This document shows positions 28,044 through 37,611 of a DNA stretch of 64,000 bases, piece by piece. The position numbers and the translations under genes are program-made. Location: positions 1,612,001 through 1,676,000 of the forward strand of contig NZ_CP059154.1 of the NCBI RefSeq assembly GCF_013456555.2, given 5' to 3'. The stretch is from Natrinema zhouii (GTDB lineage Archaea > Halobacteriota > Halobacteria > Halobacteriales > Natrialbaceae). Under the pieces are notes generated by a model. That model saw only the letters and a list, made by a program, of their open reading frames with translations, was not told where the DNA came from and did not search any database. The first letter of the stretch is position 1, and each line of letters opens with the position of its first letter.

Positions 28044-29723
28044 ATGTCCGACTTCGGAAGCGCGCGGCTCGAGAACGAACTCGACGCACTGGCCGACGAG
28101 CACCCCCACCTGCGGGAACACCTCGAGTGGTTCCACGAGGAGTACGGCGAGTATCCGAAGCTCATCGACGAACCGTCCGGGGAGTGGGAGTCGAACCGGC
28201 CGAACGTCATCTACGAGGCCGAGGCACCGATCTTCTGTCACGTCCACGGTGATCTGGGGATCGACACTACCTACTACTGCGTCGAGCCAATCCTCAAGGA
28301 TACGGACAAGGCGCTGTACGACCAGATCAGACGGCGAATCCTCGACAAGAGCGTGACGCGACCCGCACCGGGCGATAACGAGGAGTTCGAGGAGCACCTG
28401 GACGAACTGCTGGACGAAGTCGTCGAAATCACGTCGGGAATCACCGGGCAGTCGATCGGCCGGCTGAAGTCCTTCGGCACGAGCAAAGTCTCGCTTTCGC
28501 AGGATCAGTTCACCCGATTGCGATACCAGCTCCAGCGCGACATCGTCGGACTCGGCCCGCTGGAACCGGTGATGGTCGACACGGCCAACGAGGACATCCA
28601 CGTGATCGGGCCCAAGCAGTGTTACCTCGATCACGGCACCTACGGCATGATCTCGGCGACGGTCGACTTCGGGACGCCCGAGGAGTTCGAGCAGTGGCTC
28701 CGAAATATGGGCGAACGGATGGACCACCCCGTCAGCGACTCCGACCCGATCATCGACGCGACCCTGCCCGACGGCTCGCGTATCAACATCATCTACTCCG
28801 ACGACGTCTCCGTCCAGGGGCCCTCGATGACCATCCGACAGGGCGAGGAGATCCCGCTGTCGGTCTTCCAGATCACGAAATGGGGGACGATTTCCCCGGA
28901 ACTGGCCGCCTACCTCTGGCTCTGTCTCGAGAACGAACAGACCGTGTTCGTCGTCGGCGAAACGGCGTCCGGGAAGACGACGACGCTGAACGCGGCGCTG
29001 TCGTTTATCCCGCGGGACGCGAAGATCTACACAGCGGAGGACACCTCGGAGGTCATCCCGCCGCACAACACCTGGCAGCAACTGCTCACCCGCGAGGGGT
29101 CGGGCGACGAGTCGGCCGACGTAGATATGTTCGACCTGGTCGCGGCCGCGCTCCGATCGCGACCGGACTACATCATCGTGGGTGAGGTCCGCGGGGCGGA
29201 AGGGCAGATGGCGTTCCAGGCAGCCCAGACCGGTCACCCCGTCATGCTGACCTTCCACGCCAGCGACATCGTCTCGATGATCCAGCGCTTTACCGGCGCG
29301 CCGATCAACGTCCCCGAGACGTTCATGGACAACTGCGACGTCGCGCTGTTCCAGAACCGGGTGAAGCAAGGCGACGACGTCCTCCGGCGGGTGACCTCGG
29401 TCCAAGAGATCGAGGGCTACTCCGACTACGAGGGCGGCGTCGTCACCCGGCAGGCCTTCAAGTGGGACCCCCGCGACGACGATGTCGCCTTCACGGGCCG
29501 GAACAACTCCTTCGTCCTCGAGGAACAGATCGCGACGCTGCTGGGCTACCAGGATACCCGGAAGATCTACGACGAACTCGACCGCCGCGCGGAGATCATC
29601 CGCCAGCTCATCGACGCCGACGTGCTGGGCTACCACGAGGTCAACGACGCGATCGCCGGCTTCCATCGCGACGGCCTTGAGGGGCTGCCAATCCGGATCA
29701 CTGGTATCGACCAGTTCGCCTAG
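28044..29723 (+). CDS. arlI: Archaellum motor ATPase ArlI
   Basis: ArlI is a type II/IV secretion-like hexameric ATPase that powers archaellin assembly and rotation. It has Walker A VVGETASGKTTT (about residues 304-315), an Asp/Glu box and Walker B DYIIVGEVRGAEGQ, then a His box GHPVMLTFHASD. The N-terminal domain (residues 1-200) is the haloarchaeal extended form. 559 residues is usual. Confidence 0.97.
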   Translation: MSDFGSARLENELDALADEHPHLREHLEWFHEEYGEYPKLIDEPSGEWESNRPNVIYEAEAPIFCHVHGDLGIDTTYYCVEPILKDTDKALYDQIRRRILDKSVTRPAPGDNEEFEEHLDELLDEVVEITSGITGQSIGRLKSFGTSKVSLSQDQFTRLRYQLQRDIVGLGPLEPVMVDTANEDIHVIGPKQCYLDHGTYGMISATVDFGTPEEFEQWLRNMGERMDHPVSDSDPIIDATLPDGSRINIIYSDDVSVQGPSMTIRQGEEIPLSVFQITKWGTISPELAAYLWLCLENEQTVFVVGETASGKTTTLNAALSFIPRDAKIYTAEDTSEVIPPHNTWQQLLTREGSGDESADVDMFDLVAAALRSRPDYIIVGEVRGAEGQMAFQAAQTGHPVMLTFHASDIVSMIQRFTGAPINVPETFMDNCDVALFQNRVKQGDDVLRRVTSVQEIEGYSDYEGGVVTRQAFKWDPRDDDVAFTGRNNSFVLEEQIATLLGYQDTRKIYDELDRRAEIIRQLIDADVLGYHEVNDAIAGFHRDGLEGLPIRITGIDQFA

Positions 29724-29727
29724 TCCC

Positions 29728-31461
29728 ATGTCAACTGACTCCCAGTCCGAGTCCGTGCCGGATATGAGCGCTCGATCGACGCTCGAGTCGCTCAATATGG
29801 CGTACGCGAACATGGATATGTCCGTGTCGCGGTATCTGCTGCTCGTCATCGCGCCCGCGTTCGCGTTCCTCATCGGGACCGGAATCGCGGTCGTCGTGCT
29901 CGGGCTCTCGCTGATGATCGGCCTCCCGGTCATCCTCCTGGGACTGTTGGCGATGGTCGTCGCGATCATCTACCCCAAGCTGGCACAGGACCGCAAGCGC
30001 AAACAGATTCGCCAACGCTTTCACCTGTTTTTGACCCACATCACCGTCCTCTCGATGACGAACATCAACCGCGTCGAGATCTTCCGCACCCTCGCGGAGG
30101 AAGAGGAGTACGACGCCTTGGCCGAGGAGATGGGACACCTCGTCGCGATGGTCGACACCTGGAATCAGAGCCTCGACGATGCCTGCCGGCTCCGCGCCAA
30201 ACAGACGACGAGCCCGCTCCTGACGGACTTCCTCGAGCGGCTGGCGTACACGGTCGGCGGCGGCCAGCAGATCAGCGAGTTCCTGATCGACGAACAGGAC
30301 ACGATCATCCAGCAGTTCGTCACCCGGTACGAAGCGGACCTGGGGAAACTCGACGTGATGAAGGAGCTGTACATGTCGATGATGCTCTCGGTGGCGTTCA
30401 TTCTCGTGTTCGCGATCGTGCTGCCGATCCTGACGGGAACGAGTCCGACGCTGCTGATCGGCGGCACCATCGCCATGTTCTCGATCGTACAGGTCGCGTT
30501 CATCTACGCGATCCACGTCATCTCGCCGTACGACCCCCTCTGGTACATCGAGGAGACGGAAGGGACCGGCCCGCTCACCCGGATTCCGCGAGCGCTCGCG
30601 ATCGGTATCGGCTGTAGCATCGTCCTCGCCGTCGTCATGGGACTGACCGCCCTCGGGTACGTTCCGCCGATCGCCGACCGCGTCCCGCTGGCGATCATGG
30701 TCGCGATCCCCGTGACACCGCTGCTCCTCCCCGGCTGGCGGATGCGACAGGAAGAACAGAAGGTCAAGGTCCGCGACGGAGAGTTTCCGAGTTTTATCCG
30801 CGCACTCGGCGCTGTCGAGAGCGTCAAACAGACCTCGACCGGGAGCGTCCTCGAGAGCCTGCGGCGCAAGGACTTCGGGGCGTTAACTGACAACATCGAC
30901 GCGCTGTACAAGCGGCTCAATATGCGGATCGACGACATCCGCTCGTGGCGGCTGTTCGCGGCGGAGACCGGCTCCTATCTGATCCAAAAGTTCGGCGACA
31001 TGTACGTCGTCGGTCGCCAGATGGGCGGCGATCCGAAAGTTCTCGGTCAGGTCATCAGTGAAAACCAGAACGAAGTGCTCAAAGTCCGCGAGCAACGCGA
31101 TCAGGCGACGATGACCCTGATCGGCGTCCTCTACGGGATCACCGCTTCGGCCGTCTTCTCGTTTTTCGTCGGCCTCGAGGTCGTCGAGATCATGATGGAG
31201 ATCACGAGCGGGATGGACCTCGAGGGGCAGGGCAACTTTACTGGCGGCCTGCTCAACACCGAGCAATACAACATTCAGATCATCGAGTACCTGTTGCTCC
31301 TGACGATTCTCATCAACGCTGCACTCTCGGCGATCATGATCCGGATCACCGACCGCGGCCACATCATCAGCACGCTGGTTCACTTCGTCTTCCTGACCTG
31401 GCTCGGTGCCGTCATCGCGGTCATCACGGAGTACGTCGTTAGCATGGCAATCAGCGTCTAG
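29728..31461 (+). CDS. arlJ: Archaellum membrane platform protein ArlJ
   Basis: ArlJ is the polytopic platform related to GspF/TadC, onto which ArlI and ArlX sit. It has about nine transmembrane helices: two at the N-terminus (LLVIAPAFAFLIGTGIAVVV), a central set near residues 220-330, and a C-terminal set with LVHFVFLTWLGAVIAVITEY. The start at 29728 (MSTDSQSESV) is four bases after the arlI stop. The frame is also open upstream in other composition. 577 residues is normal. Confidence 0.95.
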   Translation: MSTDSQSESVPDMSARSTLESLNMAYANMDMSVSRYLLLVIAPAFAFLIGTGIAVVVLGLSLMIGLPVILLGLLAMVVAIIYPKLAQDRKRKQIRQRFHLFLTHITVLSMTNINRVEIFRTLAEEEEYDALAEEMGHLVAMVDTWNQSLDDACRLRAKQTTSPLLTDFLERLAYTVGGGQQISEFLIDEQDTIIQQFVTRYEADLGKLDVMKELYMSMMLSVAFILVFAIVLPILTGTSPTLLIGGTIAMFSIVQVAFIYAIHVISPYDPLWYIEETEGTGPLTRIPRALAIGIGCSIVLAVVMGLTALGYVPPIADRVPLAIMVAIPVTPLLLPGWRMRQEEQKVKVRDGEFPSFIRALGAVESVKQTSTGSVLESLRRKDFGALTDNIDALYKRLNMRIDDIRSWRLFAAETGSYLIQKFGDMYVVGRQMGGDPKVLGQVISENQNEVLKVREQRDQATMTLIGVLYGITASAVFSFFVGLEVVEIMMEITSGMDLEGQGNFTGGLLNTEQYNIQIIEYLLLLTILINAALSAIMIRITDRGHIISTLVHFVFLTWLGAVIAVITEYVVSMAISV

Positions 31462-31655
31462 CGGCGGTCGACCCTGTCCCCGCTTGCATCGGCACTCGTC
31501 CCCCGCTCGCATCAACCGTTAATCGACTCGACCCCGATCGTTTGCAGCCGCACCCCCCTCGAACCGTTGCGGTGACGACTCACCGCTCGTAATGACGGGA
31601 ATGTTCTTGAGTCGTGCACGACTGCACTACAATAGACCGGCGACACCAGCCACCC

Positions 31656-32117
31656 ATGACAGACTCACAACCATACCTCGAGACGCTCGAGCGATCGGCC
31701 GGGCGAACCAACGCCACCATCCAGTGGGCGCGCTTTCTCGGCGAAACGTTCGGCACGACGGGCGCACTCAACTGTCTTCGGTACTACGAGGACCTGGGCT
31801 GGATCAGCCCACTCGTCCGCGAGCAGATGACCTCGTACCTTCGCGGGCTCTCTCTCGGGGAGATCCACAACAAACGCTACGACGAACCGACGACGCTCGA
31901 GTATCCCCTCGAGTCTCTGAGCGGGACGCTCTTTAGCGCACACGCACAGACCCTCGAGTACATCGCGAAGATCCGAGGCGACGACCTCGAGGAACACGTG
32001 ATGATCGCACGGATGGCCGAGCGGCGAGTCGAACGGCGAATCGATGACGATGCGGACGAGAGCGATGAACCGAACGAGATGGTGAGTATCATCCGCGACG
32101 GCCCATCATCCCACTGA
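31656..32117 (+). CDS. arlD: ArlD-type archaellum accessory protein, 153 aa
   Basis: The protein holds one FlaD/E-type domain (NATIQWARFLGETFGTTGAL, RYYEDLGWISPLVREQM and the closing HAQTLEYIAKIR). It is the same type as the C-terminal domain of ArlCE, but with no coiled coil. Haloarchaea often carry such stand-alone ArlD proteins, which contact ArlCE and chemotaxis adaptors. It is 195 bases downstream of arlJ, with no obvious second promoter. The start is at 31656 after a non-coding run. Confidence 0.85.
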   Translation: MTDSQPYLETLERSAGRTNATIQWARFLGETFGTTGALNCLRYYEDLGWISPLVREQMTSYLRGLSLGEIHNKRYDEPTTLEYPLESLSGTLFSAHAQTLEYIAKIRGDDLEEHVMIARMAERRVERRIDDDADESDEPNEMVSIIRDGPSSH

Positions 32118-32457
32118 CCATCTATCCATCATGTGGCCACCACACTTATCAGTAGTTTCGCCTTCTTGACCGTAATCTTCAGTACTAATACTGTTTCTAC
32201 GATTTTCTGTACAAACGTTTCGTTCTATAGAGCCATCTGAGCTATTGCCAGACGAGTTCCTGAGAGGGCAGTTATTGTGTTATTCACTACTAGTTGAATT
32301 ATATCCATTCTATACTGTTCGGTTCCCTGTCTCTTAATACGGGTCGGTGTCAGGAACATAATAGCCGTGAGTGGGGCCATCCCCAATCAGCCGCGACAGT
32401 GCGTGGTCGCTGGCTACGGACTGGCCCACATCACGTACCCCCCATAGGTGATCGTCA
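32118..32457. other. A/T-rich intergenic region upstream of PadR-like gene
   Basis: This 340-base region is clearly A/T-rich compared with its flanks. TATA-like runs (gaattatatcc near 32294-32304 and ctcttaatacg near 32333) could drive the regulator gene with a leader. No gene or RNA family is recognised. Confidence 0.45.
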
Positions 32458-32958
32458 ATGCGTGAGGAGACTCCCAATACCGAAGCCGTGCTCGACCAAC
32501 TGTCGAAAGCGGTGACTTCGGACTACCAAGCGGAATCGTACGATATCTCGCTCGGATCGACCGATGATGCGAGCAGAGACGTAGAACGCGAACTCGACGA
32601 ACTGATGGCGCAGGTAAACAGCGCGCTCCCGACCGACGAGGTCCAGTTCGACGAGGCCATCATCAAGGAGAACTTAGACGAAATCCTCCTGATGCTCATC
32701 GCGCTCCACGAAGAAACACACGGGAAAGAGCTCCTCTCGGATCTCACCCATCTCTTCGGGGCGCAGCTGAGCCCGGGCACCGTCTACCCGAGCCTGCACA
32801 ACTTAGAGGAGGAGGACGTGCTCTCGATGCACGCCAAGGTCCGAACCAAGGAGTACTCGATCGCTGACGAGGAGTACGTCCGCGCGACCGTCGAGCGAGC
32901 GATGCTGCAACACCTCGCCTTCGGCATGCTGCTGTACGCGTTTCTCCCGCGACTCTAA
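32458..32958 (+). CDS. PadR-family transcriptional regulator
   Basis: Residues about 70-145 form a PadR winged helix: EILLMLIALHEETHGKELL, the typical SPGTVYPSLHNLEEED recognition helix and wing, and VRTKEYSIADEEYVR. An acidic 70-residue N-terminal extension precedes it, and the C-terminus has only a short dimer helix. Its position just after the arl genes suggests control of motility genes, as PadR-like proteins do elsewhere in archaea, but this is inferred. It has its own long upstream region. Confidence 0.85.
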   Translation: MREETPNTEAVLDQLSKAVTSDYQAESYDISLGSTDDASRDVERELDELMAQVNSALPTDEVQFDEAIIKENLDEILLMLIALHEETHGKELLSDLTHLFGAQLSPGTVYPSLHNLEEEDVLSMHAKVRTKEYSIADEEYVRATVERAMLQHLAFGMLLYAFLPRL

Positions 32959-33147
32959 GCCGCTTCTGTTTTCCGCGCTCGAGTGGAGTACGAACTGCGT
33001 TCTCGAGTCCGAAGTCACCGCAGCAGCGACGGGTTCGAGTGAAGAGAGCCATAGTCACTCAGGAGTGAGGAAAGCGACAGTGTCCCAGGCGTGAGCGACA
33101 TCGGTTCCAGCTACCGCTCGGATACCACGAGATCGATCGCTCGGAGA

Positions 33148-33585
33148 TTACTGGTCCTCGAGATCCTTCGCGATCTCGCTCAGACTGTCGCTTGGCGGCT
33201 CCCGCGCGTCGTAATAGGCCGTCTCGCCGGGTGCACGAAGTCCGTAGAGGAACTCGGGTTCGACGACGTCGATCAGCACCGAGCCGCCCCCCGAGACGTC
33301 GTGGTCAGTCGTCCACTCGGTGAGTCGGTCGGTCGCGCCGCTGGGATCGCGGGCCTGATCCGGCGTCTCGTAGATACCCGGAATCGACAGGTCGTCGCCC
33401 GTCAGCGCCCGCTCAACGCGGGCGAACAGTTCTTCGCCGTCGAGAGCGACCCGGACGACCTCGTCGGTCGGAAACGCACCGCGTTCGTCGGCCGGTACCT
33501 CGAGTTTGACGCCGGTCGCCGTCTCCGTACACGTCGACCGGACCGTCTCTACCGAGGGATGGTCGCTCGCAATTCTGTCTCCCAT
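33148..33585 (-). CDS. Conserved haloarchaeal protein, 145 aa
   Basis: This beta-type soluble protein has several repeating Val/Glu strands (VKLEVPADERGAF, VVRVALDGEELFARVERAL) and an acidic C-terminus. It starts 27 bases after the eS6 stop on the same strand, so it probably shares the ribosomal transcript. There is no recognised domain. Its conservation beside eS6 would be a hint of a translation-linked job, not shown here. Confidence 0.65.
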   Translation of the reverse strand: MGDRIASDHPSVETVRSTCTETATGVKLEVPADERGAFPTDEVVRVALDGEELFARVERALTGDDLSIPGIYETPDQARDPSGATDRLTEWTTDHDVSGGGSVLIDVVEPEFLYGLRAPGETAYYDAREPPSDSLSEIAKDLEDQ

Positions 33586-33612
33586 GAAAATGAATCGAAG
33601 GAATCGCCGCGA

Positions 33613-34014
33613 TTACTCGTCGTCGTCGCCGCCCTCGCCGAGGAGGTCGTCGACGTCGGTGCTCCCGCGCTCGGCGATCGAGGCGTTGACCTGTGCGACG
33701 GCGTCGGAGATTTCGCGACCCCGAACCGTGATCCGGCGGCGCTCGCCGTCACGCTTTGGATGATAGCCAGTCTGTCGGCCCTTCATCAGCACTTGCGTCA
33801 GGTTCGGCCCTCCAACCTCGCCGTTGAGCGGGCGACCCGCCTCGTCGGAGCCGCCAGTGATCTCGAGTGTGTAGCCGTCGAGCCCGACCGAGCCGCCGTC
33901 GACCTCTTCGCCGATCGACTTGCCCATGAATCGGTTCGCGTCCTGTTCTTCCGCCTCGAGCTGATAGGACGACCCGGATTCGGGGTCGCCGACAACGACC
34001 GTGAAACTTGCCAT
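33613..34014 (-). CDS. rps6e: Ribosomal protein eS6
   Basis: This is archaeal S6e, a small-subunit protein of 133 residues. It begins MASFTVVVGDPESGSSYQLE and contains the family core NRFMGKSIGEEVDG, LEITGGSDEAGRPL and RRRITVRGREISDAVAQVN. The start at 34014 is preferred to 34041. Its 5' side has a 9-bp inverted repeat at 34070-34090. Confidence 0.95.
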   Translation of the reverse strand: MASFTVVVGDPESGSSYQLEAEEQDANRFMGKSIGEEVDGGSVGLDGYTLEITGGSDEAGRPLNGEVGGPNLTQVLMKGRQTGYHPKRDGERRRITVRGREISDAVAQVNASIAERGSTDVDDLLGEGGDDDE

Positions 34015-34069
34015 GCCCGACGGAAGACGGCCGTCGCTCAAAAGATCATCGATCGACCTTTTGCTCTGC

Positions 34070-34090
34070 GGGCGCGCCTATGGCGCGCCC
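34070..34090. other. 9-bp perfect inverted repeat upstream of eS6
   Basis: GGGCGCGCC-TAT-GGCGCGCCC lies 56 bases before the eS6 ATG. A second stem (GACGGCTC / GAGCCGTC) lies at 34227-34253. These could be autoregulatory or terminator elements, or simple high-GC palindromes. Confidence 0.4.
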
Positions 34091-34351
34091 TCGGCAAAAC
34101 GTCGATGAAAAGCACTCCTCCTTCCATTCCGCTCACTTCGTTCGCTTCATGTCAGTCGTCGGCCCGCTCGCTCCCTTCGGTCGCTCGCGGTCGGTACTGG
34201 GCAACCGCCTGCCTTTCCCCGGGTTAGACGGCTCTCGCGTTGCTCGAGCCGTCCGCCCGGCCACGAAATTGTGACCGTTCGTTTCCGATGCTAACTGCAC
34301 AGGTTGCCGATCGCTCGAACAGTCAAGTAGGTCCGACCCCTACGACGAGTC
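34091..34351. other. Intergenic region between eS6 and the 92-aa gene
   Basis: Together with 34015-34090, this is 337 bases without a gene. It contains the skewed ctcacttcgttcgcttc-type words common in haloarchaeal spacers, and the second stem at 34227-34253. Nothing else is visible. Confidence 0.4.
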
Positions 34352-34630
34352 GTGTTCATCGATCCCGGACGACTCGAGATCCGCCTGCGCGAGGAGTTCG
34401 ACGGAACGATGGGGCAGTCGCGCGTCGTCGTTCGGCAGGCCGTCGATCTCGCGGATTCCAACCAGTACGAGGGGGACGTGGGTGTAACGCTGACGAACGA
34501 TATCGTCATCGACGAGCTGTCTGACGCCCCCGACGGAACCCCACCGGAGCGGTGGAACTGGTGGATCGGCTCGCTCGAGGTCGCGTACGGCGGCTACGGC
34601 CGGTTCGGGATCCGAAAATATCGGAAATGA
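34352..34630 (+). CDS. Conserved haloarchaeal protein, 92 aa, GTG start
   Basis: A GTG start gives a small alpha/beta protein with Trp-rich C-terminal part (PERWNWWIGSLEVAYGG). It begins FIDPGRLEIRLREEFDGTM and carries a conserved-looking VVVRQAVDLADSN. It has no membrane helix. Its family is known to me only as an uncharacterised haloarchaeal group. It is 55 bases before the next membrane-protein gene. Confidence 0.6.
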   Translation: MFIDPGRLEIRLREEFDGTMGQSRVVVRQAVDLADSNQYEGDVGVTLTNDIVIDELSDAPDGTPPERWNWWIGSLEVAYGGYGRFGIRKYRK

Positions 34631-34685
34631 CTGCCCGATCGGGAGGGCAACACCGATTGTCTTCCACGACGTAGAGGGGGCCACA

Positions 34686-35030
34686 ATGAGCGAGCTATCG
34701 CGACCAGTCTGGCCGGCGTATCCGCTGTCGGCGCTCGTCGCCGGCCTCGGTCACTGTTATCTCGGCCGGTGGAAACGCGCCGGGATCTGGTTCGTCTGCT
34801 ACGGCCTCGCGCTCGCGTTCTTGAGTGCGCGATCGGTGTCGGGTGCGCTCGAGCCGGGTGAGCCGTTCGTCGTGACAGCACTGCAGTTCGACGCGGTGCG
34901 CTTCACCGACGTCGCCGTGCCGCTCGCGATCCTGTTGATCTGTCTCCTCGACGTCTATCTCATCGGGCTGACCAAACGGACCGCCGCACGGCAGACCGAT
35001 GCGAACGACCTTCGCTCGAACAGTTCCTGA
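34686..35030 (+). CDS. Small membrane protein, 114 aa
   Basis: Three membrane segments (about residues 12-25, 33-52 and 75-95) are linked by GLGHCYLGRWKRAGIWF, which recalls TM2-type proteins (pairs of helices with a conserved G-x-G-x-Y-x-G-R loop). A polar tail ends it. The role is unknown. Confidence 0.65.
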   Translation: MSELSRPVWPAYPLSALVAGLGHCYLGRWKRAGIWFVCYGLALAFLSARSVSGALEPGEPFVVTALQFDAVRFTDVAVPLAILLICLLDVYLIGLTKRTAARQTDANDLRSNSS

Positions 35031-35126
35031 CGCCGCTGCAAAGAGCCGTCCGCTCGAGAGAGGGTCACTAGACGGAGAATATCGCCGTCTACGGCCCGCG
35101 TGATTTTTGTGCACATCCGACGAACG

Positions 35127-35555
35127 ATGCGTATGGGACGTCTCAGTTCCGTCCTGCTACAGGGAATCGGCGTACTCGTACTCGCGCTCGTCGCGTTGAG
35201 CGTCGTCGGAACGATCGTCGGTATCGCGCTCTCCGTCGTCGTCACCGTCCTCTCGATACTCGTCTCGCTCGCCATCCTGGGCCTCATGGTCCTGGCAATC
35301 GTCGGACTGGTCTCCCTGTTCAGTGGCGACGAAGCCGCCAGTACGGAGACCCAGCCACCACAGCGCTCCGACGACCCAGTTACTACCGAGGAAGGGCTTC
35401 GCTCTCGGTACGTCGCCGGCGAACTCGACGACGACGAGTTCGAGCGAGAACTCGAGCGCGTCCTCGGACCGGACGAGCGACGCGGTCGAACGGACTTCGA
35501 TCGCTCGAGTTCCCGACAGCCCTCAAGCGAGCGACATCGGCTCTGGGAACGCTGA
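35127..35555 (+). CDS. Membrane protein with SHOCT domain
   Basis: Two hydrophobic segments at the N-terminus (residues about 10-65) precede a polar linker and a C-terminal SHOCT domain (LRSRYVAGELDDDEFERELERVL), a short oligomerisation helix seen at protein ends. The start is taken as ATG 35127. Another in-frame ATG is at 35133 and an earlier one at 35100. It is a membrane-associated protein of unknown job. Confidence 0.75.
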   Translation: MRMGRLSSVLLQGIGVLVLALVALSVVGTIVGIALSVVVTVLSILVSLAILGLMVLAIVGLVSLFSGDEAASTETQPPQRSDDPVTTEEGLRSRYVAGELDDDEFERELERVLGPDERRGRTDFDRSSSRQPSSERHRLWER

Positions 35556-35691
35556 CACCGACTCCGGAATCGCTGGCACCGCCACCGGGACCGCTACTCT
35601 CAGTTCTCGCTCTCGGATGCAGACGACGAGTTTCTCGACCGGAATCGACGAACCAACGGAGGCAAACGGAGCGAGACCCAATGGACTCGTA

Positions 35692-36930
35692 ATGGACGTC
35701 CAGTTGTTGGGTGGCGCGCGCGAGATCGGTCGGAGCGCGATCCTCATCGACGACTCGCTCTTGCTCGATTTCGGGATGGATTCGGGGAATCCGCCGTCGT
35801 TCCCGATCGGTGACGTCGATCCCGACGCCGTCGTGGTCAGTCACGGCCACCTCGATCACGTCGGCTCTGTCCCCGCGCTCCTGTCGGGCGACGCGCGGCC
35901 GCCGATCCACTGGACGCAACCGACGTACGATCTCACCACGGTCCTCGCGCGAGACACGCTGAAGCTCCACGGCGGGAGCTACGACTGTCCGTTCACCGAG
36001 GCGGAACTCGCTCGCATCGCGGAAGTCTCCGAGACCCACGGCTACGAGAGTCCGTTCGAGGCCGCCGGCTACGAGATTACGTTTTTCGACGCCGGCCACG
36101 TTCCCGGCAGCGCCCACGTGCTCGTCGATGACGGTGAGACAAAACTGCTCTACACCGGCGACTTCCACACCGAGGAACAGCGGTTACTCGACGGCACCAC
36201 CGCGCGGCCCGAGGCCGACGTGGTCCTCTGTGAGAGCACCTACTCGGACGTGACGCGACCGCCGCGGCCCGAGATCGAACGCGAGTTCGCCGAGAGCCTC
36301 CGGACGACGATCTGGGAGGGCGGCACCGTCGTCGTTCCCGCCTTCGGCATCGGCCGCACGCAGGAGGTCCTCTGCATCTGCGAGGAATACGACCTCGAGT
36401 GCTACGTCGACGGGATGGGCAAACGCGTCACGGAACTCTTCTTGCGCGACCGAAACCGAGGGTTCCTGCGCGACCCCGACCTCCTGCGGCGCGCGAAGGG
36501 CAACGCCCGATTCGTCGACGGACGCGACGGCCAGCGTCGGCGGATTGCCGAACAGAACACCGTGATCGTCACGACCAGCGGGATGCTCCACGGCGGTCCC
36601 GCGATGACCTACGTGCCCGCGATCCGCTCCCATCCGACGAACAAGATCGCCATGACGGGCTATCAGGTCGAGGGGACCCCCGGTCGCGACCTGCTCGAGA
36701 CGGGCAGCGCCGAGATCGACGGCCGAGTGATGCCGGTCAGCGCGCAGGTCGAACAGTACGACTTCTCCGCGCACGCGGATCGGGACGGTGTTCGCGCGTT
36801 CCTCGAGTCCTACGCGGACGCGACGGTACTGATCAACCACGGCGATCGCTGCGAGGCGTTCGCGGCGGAGTTGCGCGCTGACGACTACGACGCAACAGCG
36901 CCTGAACTGGGCGAGCGAATCGCGGTCTGA
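35692..36930 (+). CDS. Metallo-beta-lactamase / beta-CASP nuclease
   Basis: This is an MBL-fold RNase of the beta-CASP (CPSF/RNase J) group, 412 residues. The motifs are the SHGHLDHVG metal site (about residues 50-58), GHVPGSAHVLVDDG, the GDFHTEEQ motif, the beta-CASP stretch VVVPAFGIGRTQEVL, and the late FSAHADRDG and NHGD His ligands. It probably processes RNA ends. KH domains of the aCPSF1 group are absent. The ATG at 35692 is chosen, since the preceding ATG at 35681 meets a stop three codons on. Confidence 0.9.
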   Translation: MDVQLLGGAREIGRSAILIDDSLLLDFGMDSGNPPSFPIGDVDPDAVVVSHGHLDHVGSVPALLSGDARPPIHWTQPTYDLTTVLARDTLKLHGGSYDCPFTEAELARIAEVSETHGYESPFEAAGYEITFFDAGHVPGSAHVLVDDGETKLLYTGDFHTEEQRLLDGTTARPEADVVLCESTYSDVTRPPRPEIEREFAESLRTTIWEGGTVVVPAFGIGRTQEVLCICEEYDLECYVDGMGKRVTELFLRDRNRGFLRDPDLLRRAKGNARFVDGRDGQRRRIAEQNTVIVTTSGMLHGGPAMTYVPAIRSHPTNKIAMTGYQVEGTPGRDLLETGSAEIDGRVMPVSAQVEQYDFSAHADRDGVRAFLESYADATVLINHGDRCEAFAAELRADDYDATAPELGERIAV

Positions 36931-36981
36931 GCGGTCGGGTGATGCTCGCACTCTGGCTACGGTCCGGCACGTTCAACGAGC

Positions 36982-37455
36982 ATGGTTTTCCGTCCGGTCG
37001 TGGTTCTCGCGTGCGTGACAGACACAGATTCGGACGCCGGCCCCGACGCCGACGTCGACCTCGAGGAGCTCGAACTGAGCGAGGCCGAACGGGCGGCGCT
37101 CCACGAACTCCAACTGAGCATCGAGCACGTCCACCGAGCCTACGGGACGCTGCTCGAGTTCCACCACCAGCTCGGCCACGCGATGGACCGGCTGGGCGAC
37201 ACCGAGGACCGGCTGCGAGAAGCCGGCCACGAGCAGTGGGCGAACGCCCTCCGGGACGACCACCGTCCCGCGGGCGCGATCAGCGACCAGTGGACGTTCG
37301 AACTCGTCGAGGAGTTTTCCGACGAGTTCCTCGAGGACGTCGACGCGTTTGAACGCGAGGTCAGAGAGGAACTGGCCGACGGCATCGATCACGTTACCGA
37401 GCGCCGACAGAAACGCGAACTTCGCGAGCGCGCCGCGGACGGCGAACGCGACTGA
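36982..37455 (+). CDS. Acidic helical protein, 157 aa
   Basis: This soluble helical protein has long Glu/Asp-rich amphipathic stretches (HELQLSIEHVHRAYGTLLEF and the closing EFSDEFLEDVDAFEREVREE). It shows no membrane helix and no catalytic motif. It begins MVFRPVVVLACVTDTDSD. An alternative start further in, at the GTG at 37014 (the acidic run VTDTDSDAGPDADV), is plausible because the first dozen residues are not acidic. Confidence 0.6.
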   Translation: MVFRPVVVLACVTDTDSDAGPDADVDLEELELSEAERAALHELQLSIEHVHRAYGTLLEFHHQLGHAMDRLGDTEDRLREAGHEQWANALRDDHRPAGAISDQWTFELVEEFSDEFLEDVDAFEREVREELADGIDHVTERRQKRELRERAADGERD

Positions 37456-37611
37456 TCGCCCGCCTCGAGCGCGCTCGCGGAGCGTCGGAGTCAAACGTCT
37501 CGCCCGGAGTCGGAGGAGAGCGTGTCATGCGAAGTCGCAGGTGAAGCGCTCGCGCGGCGTCGCCGGTGGCCTTCGCATGGTTTAAGCCCGCGCTGCCTGC
37601 ATGTCGACACA

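Noticed and set aside
27867..29969. 700-codon minus-strand frame
   Set aside because: Antisense to arlH, arlI and arlJ.
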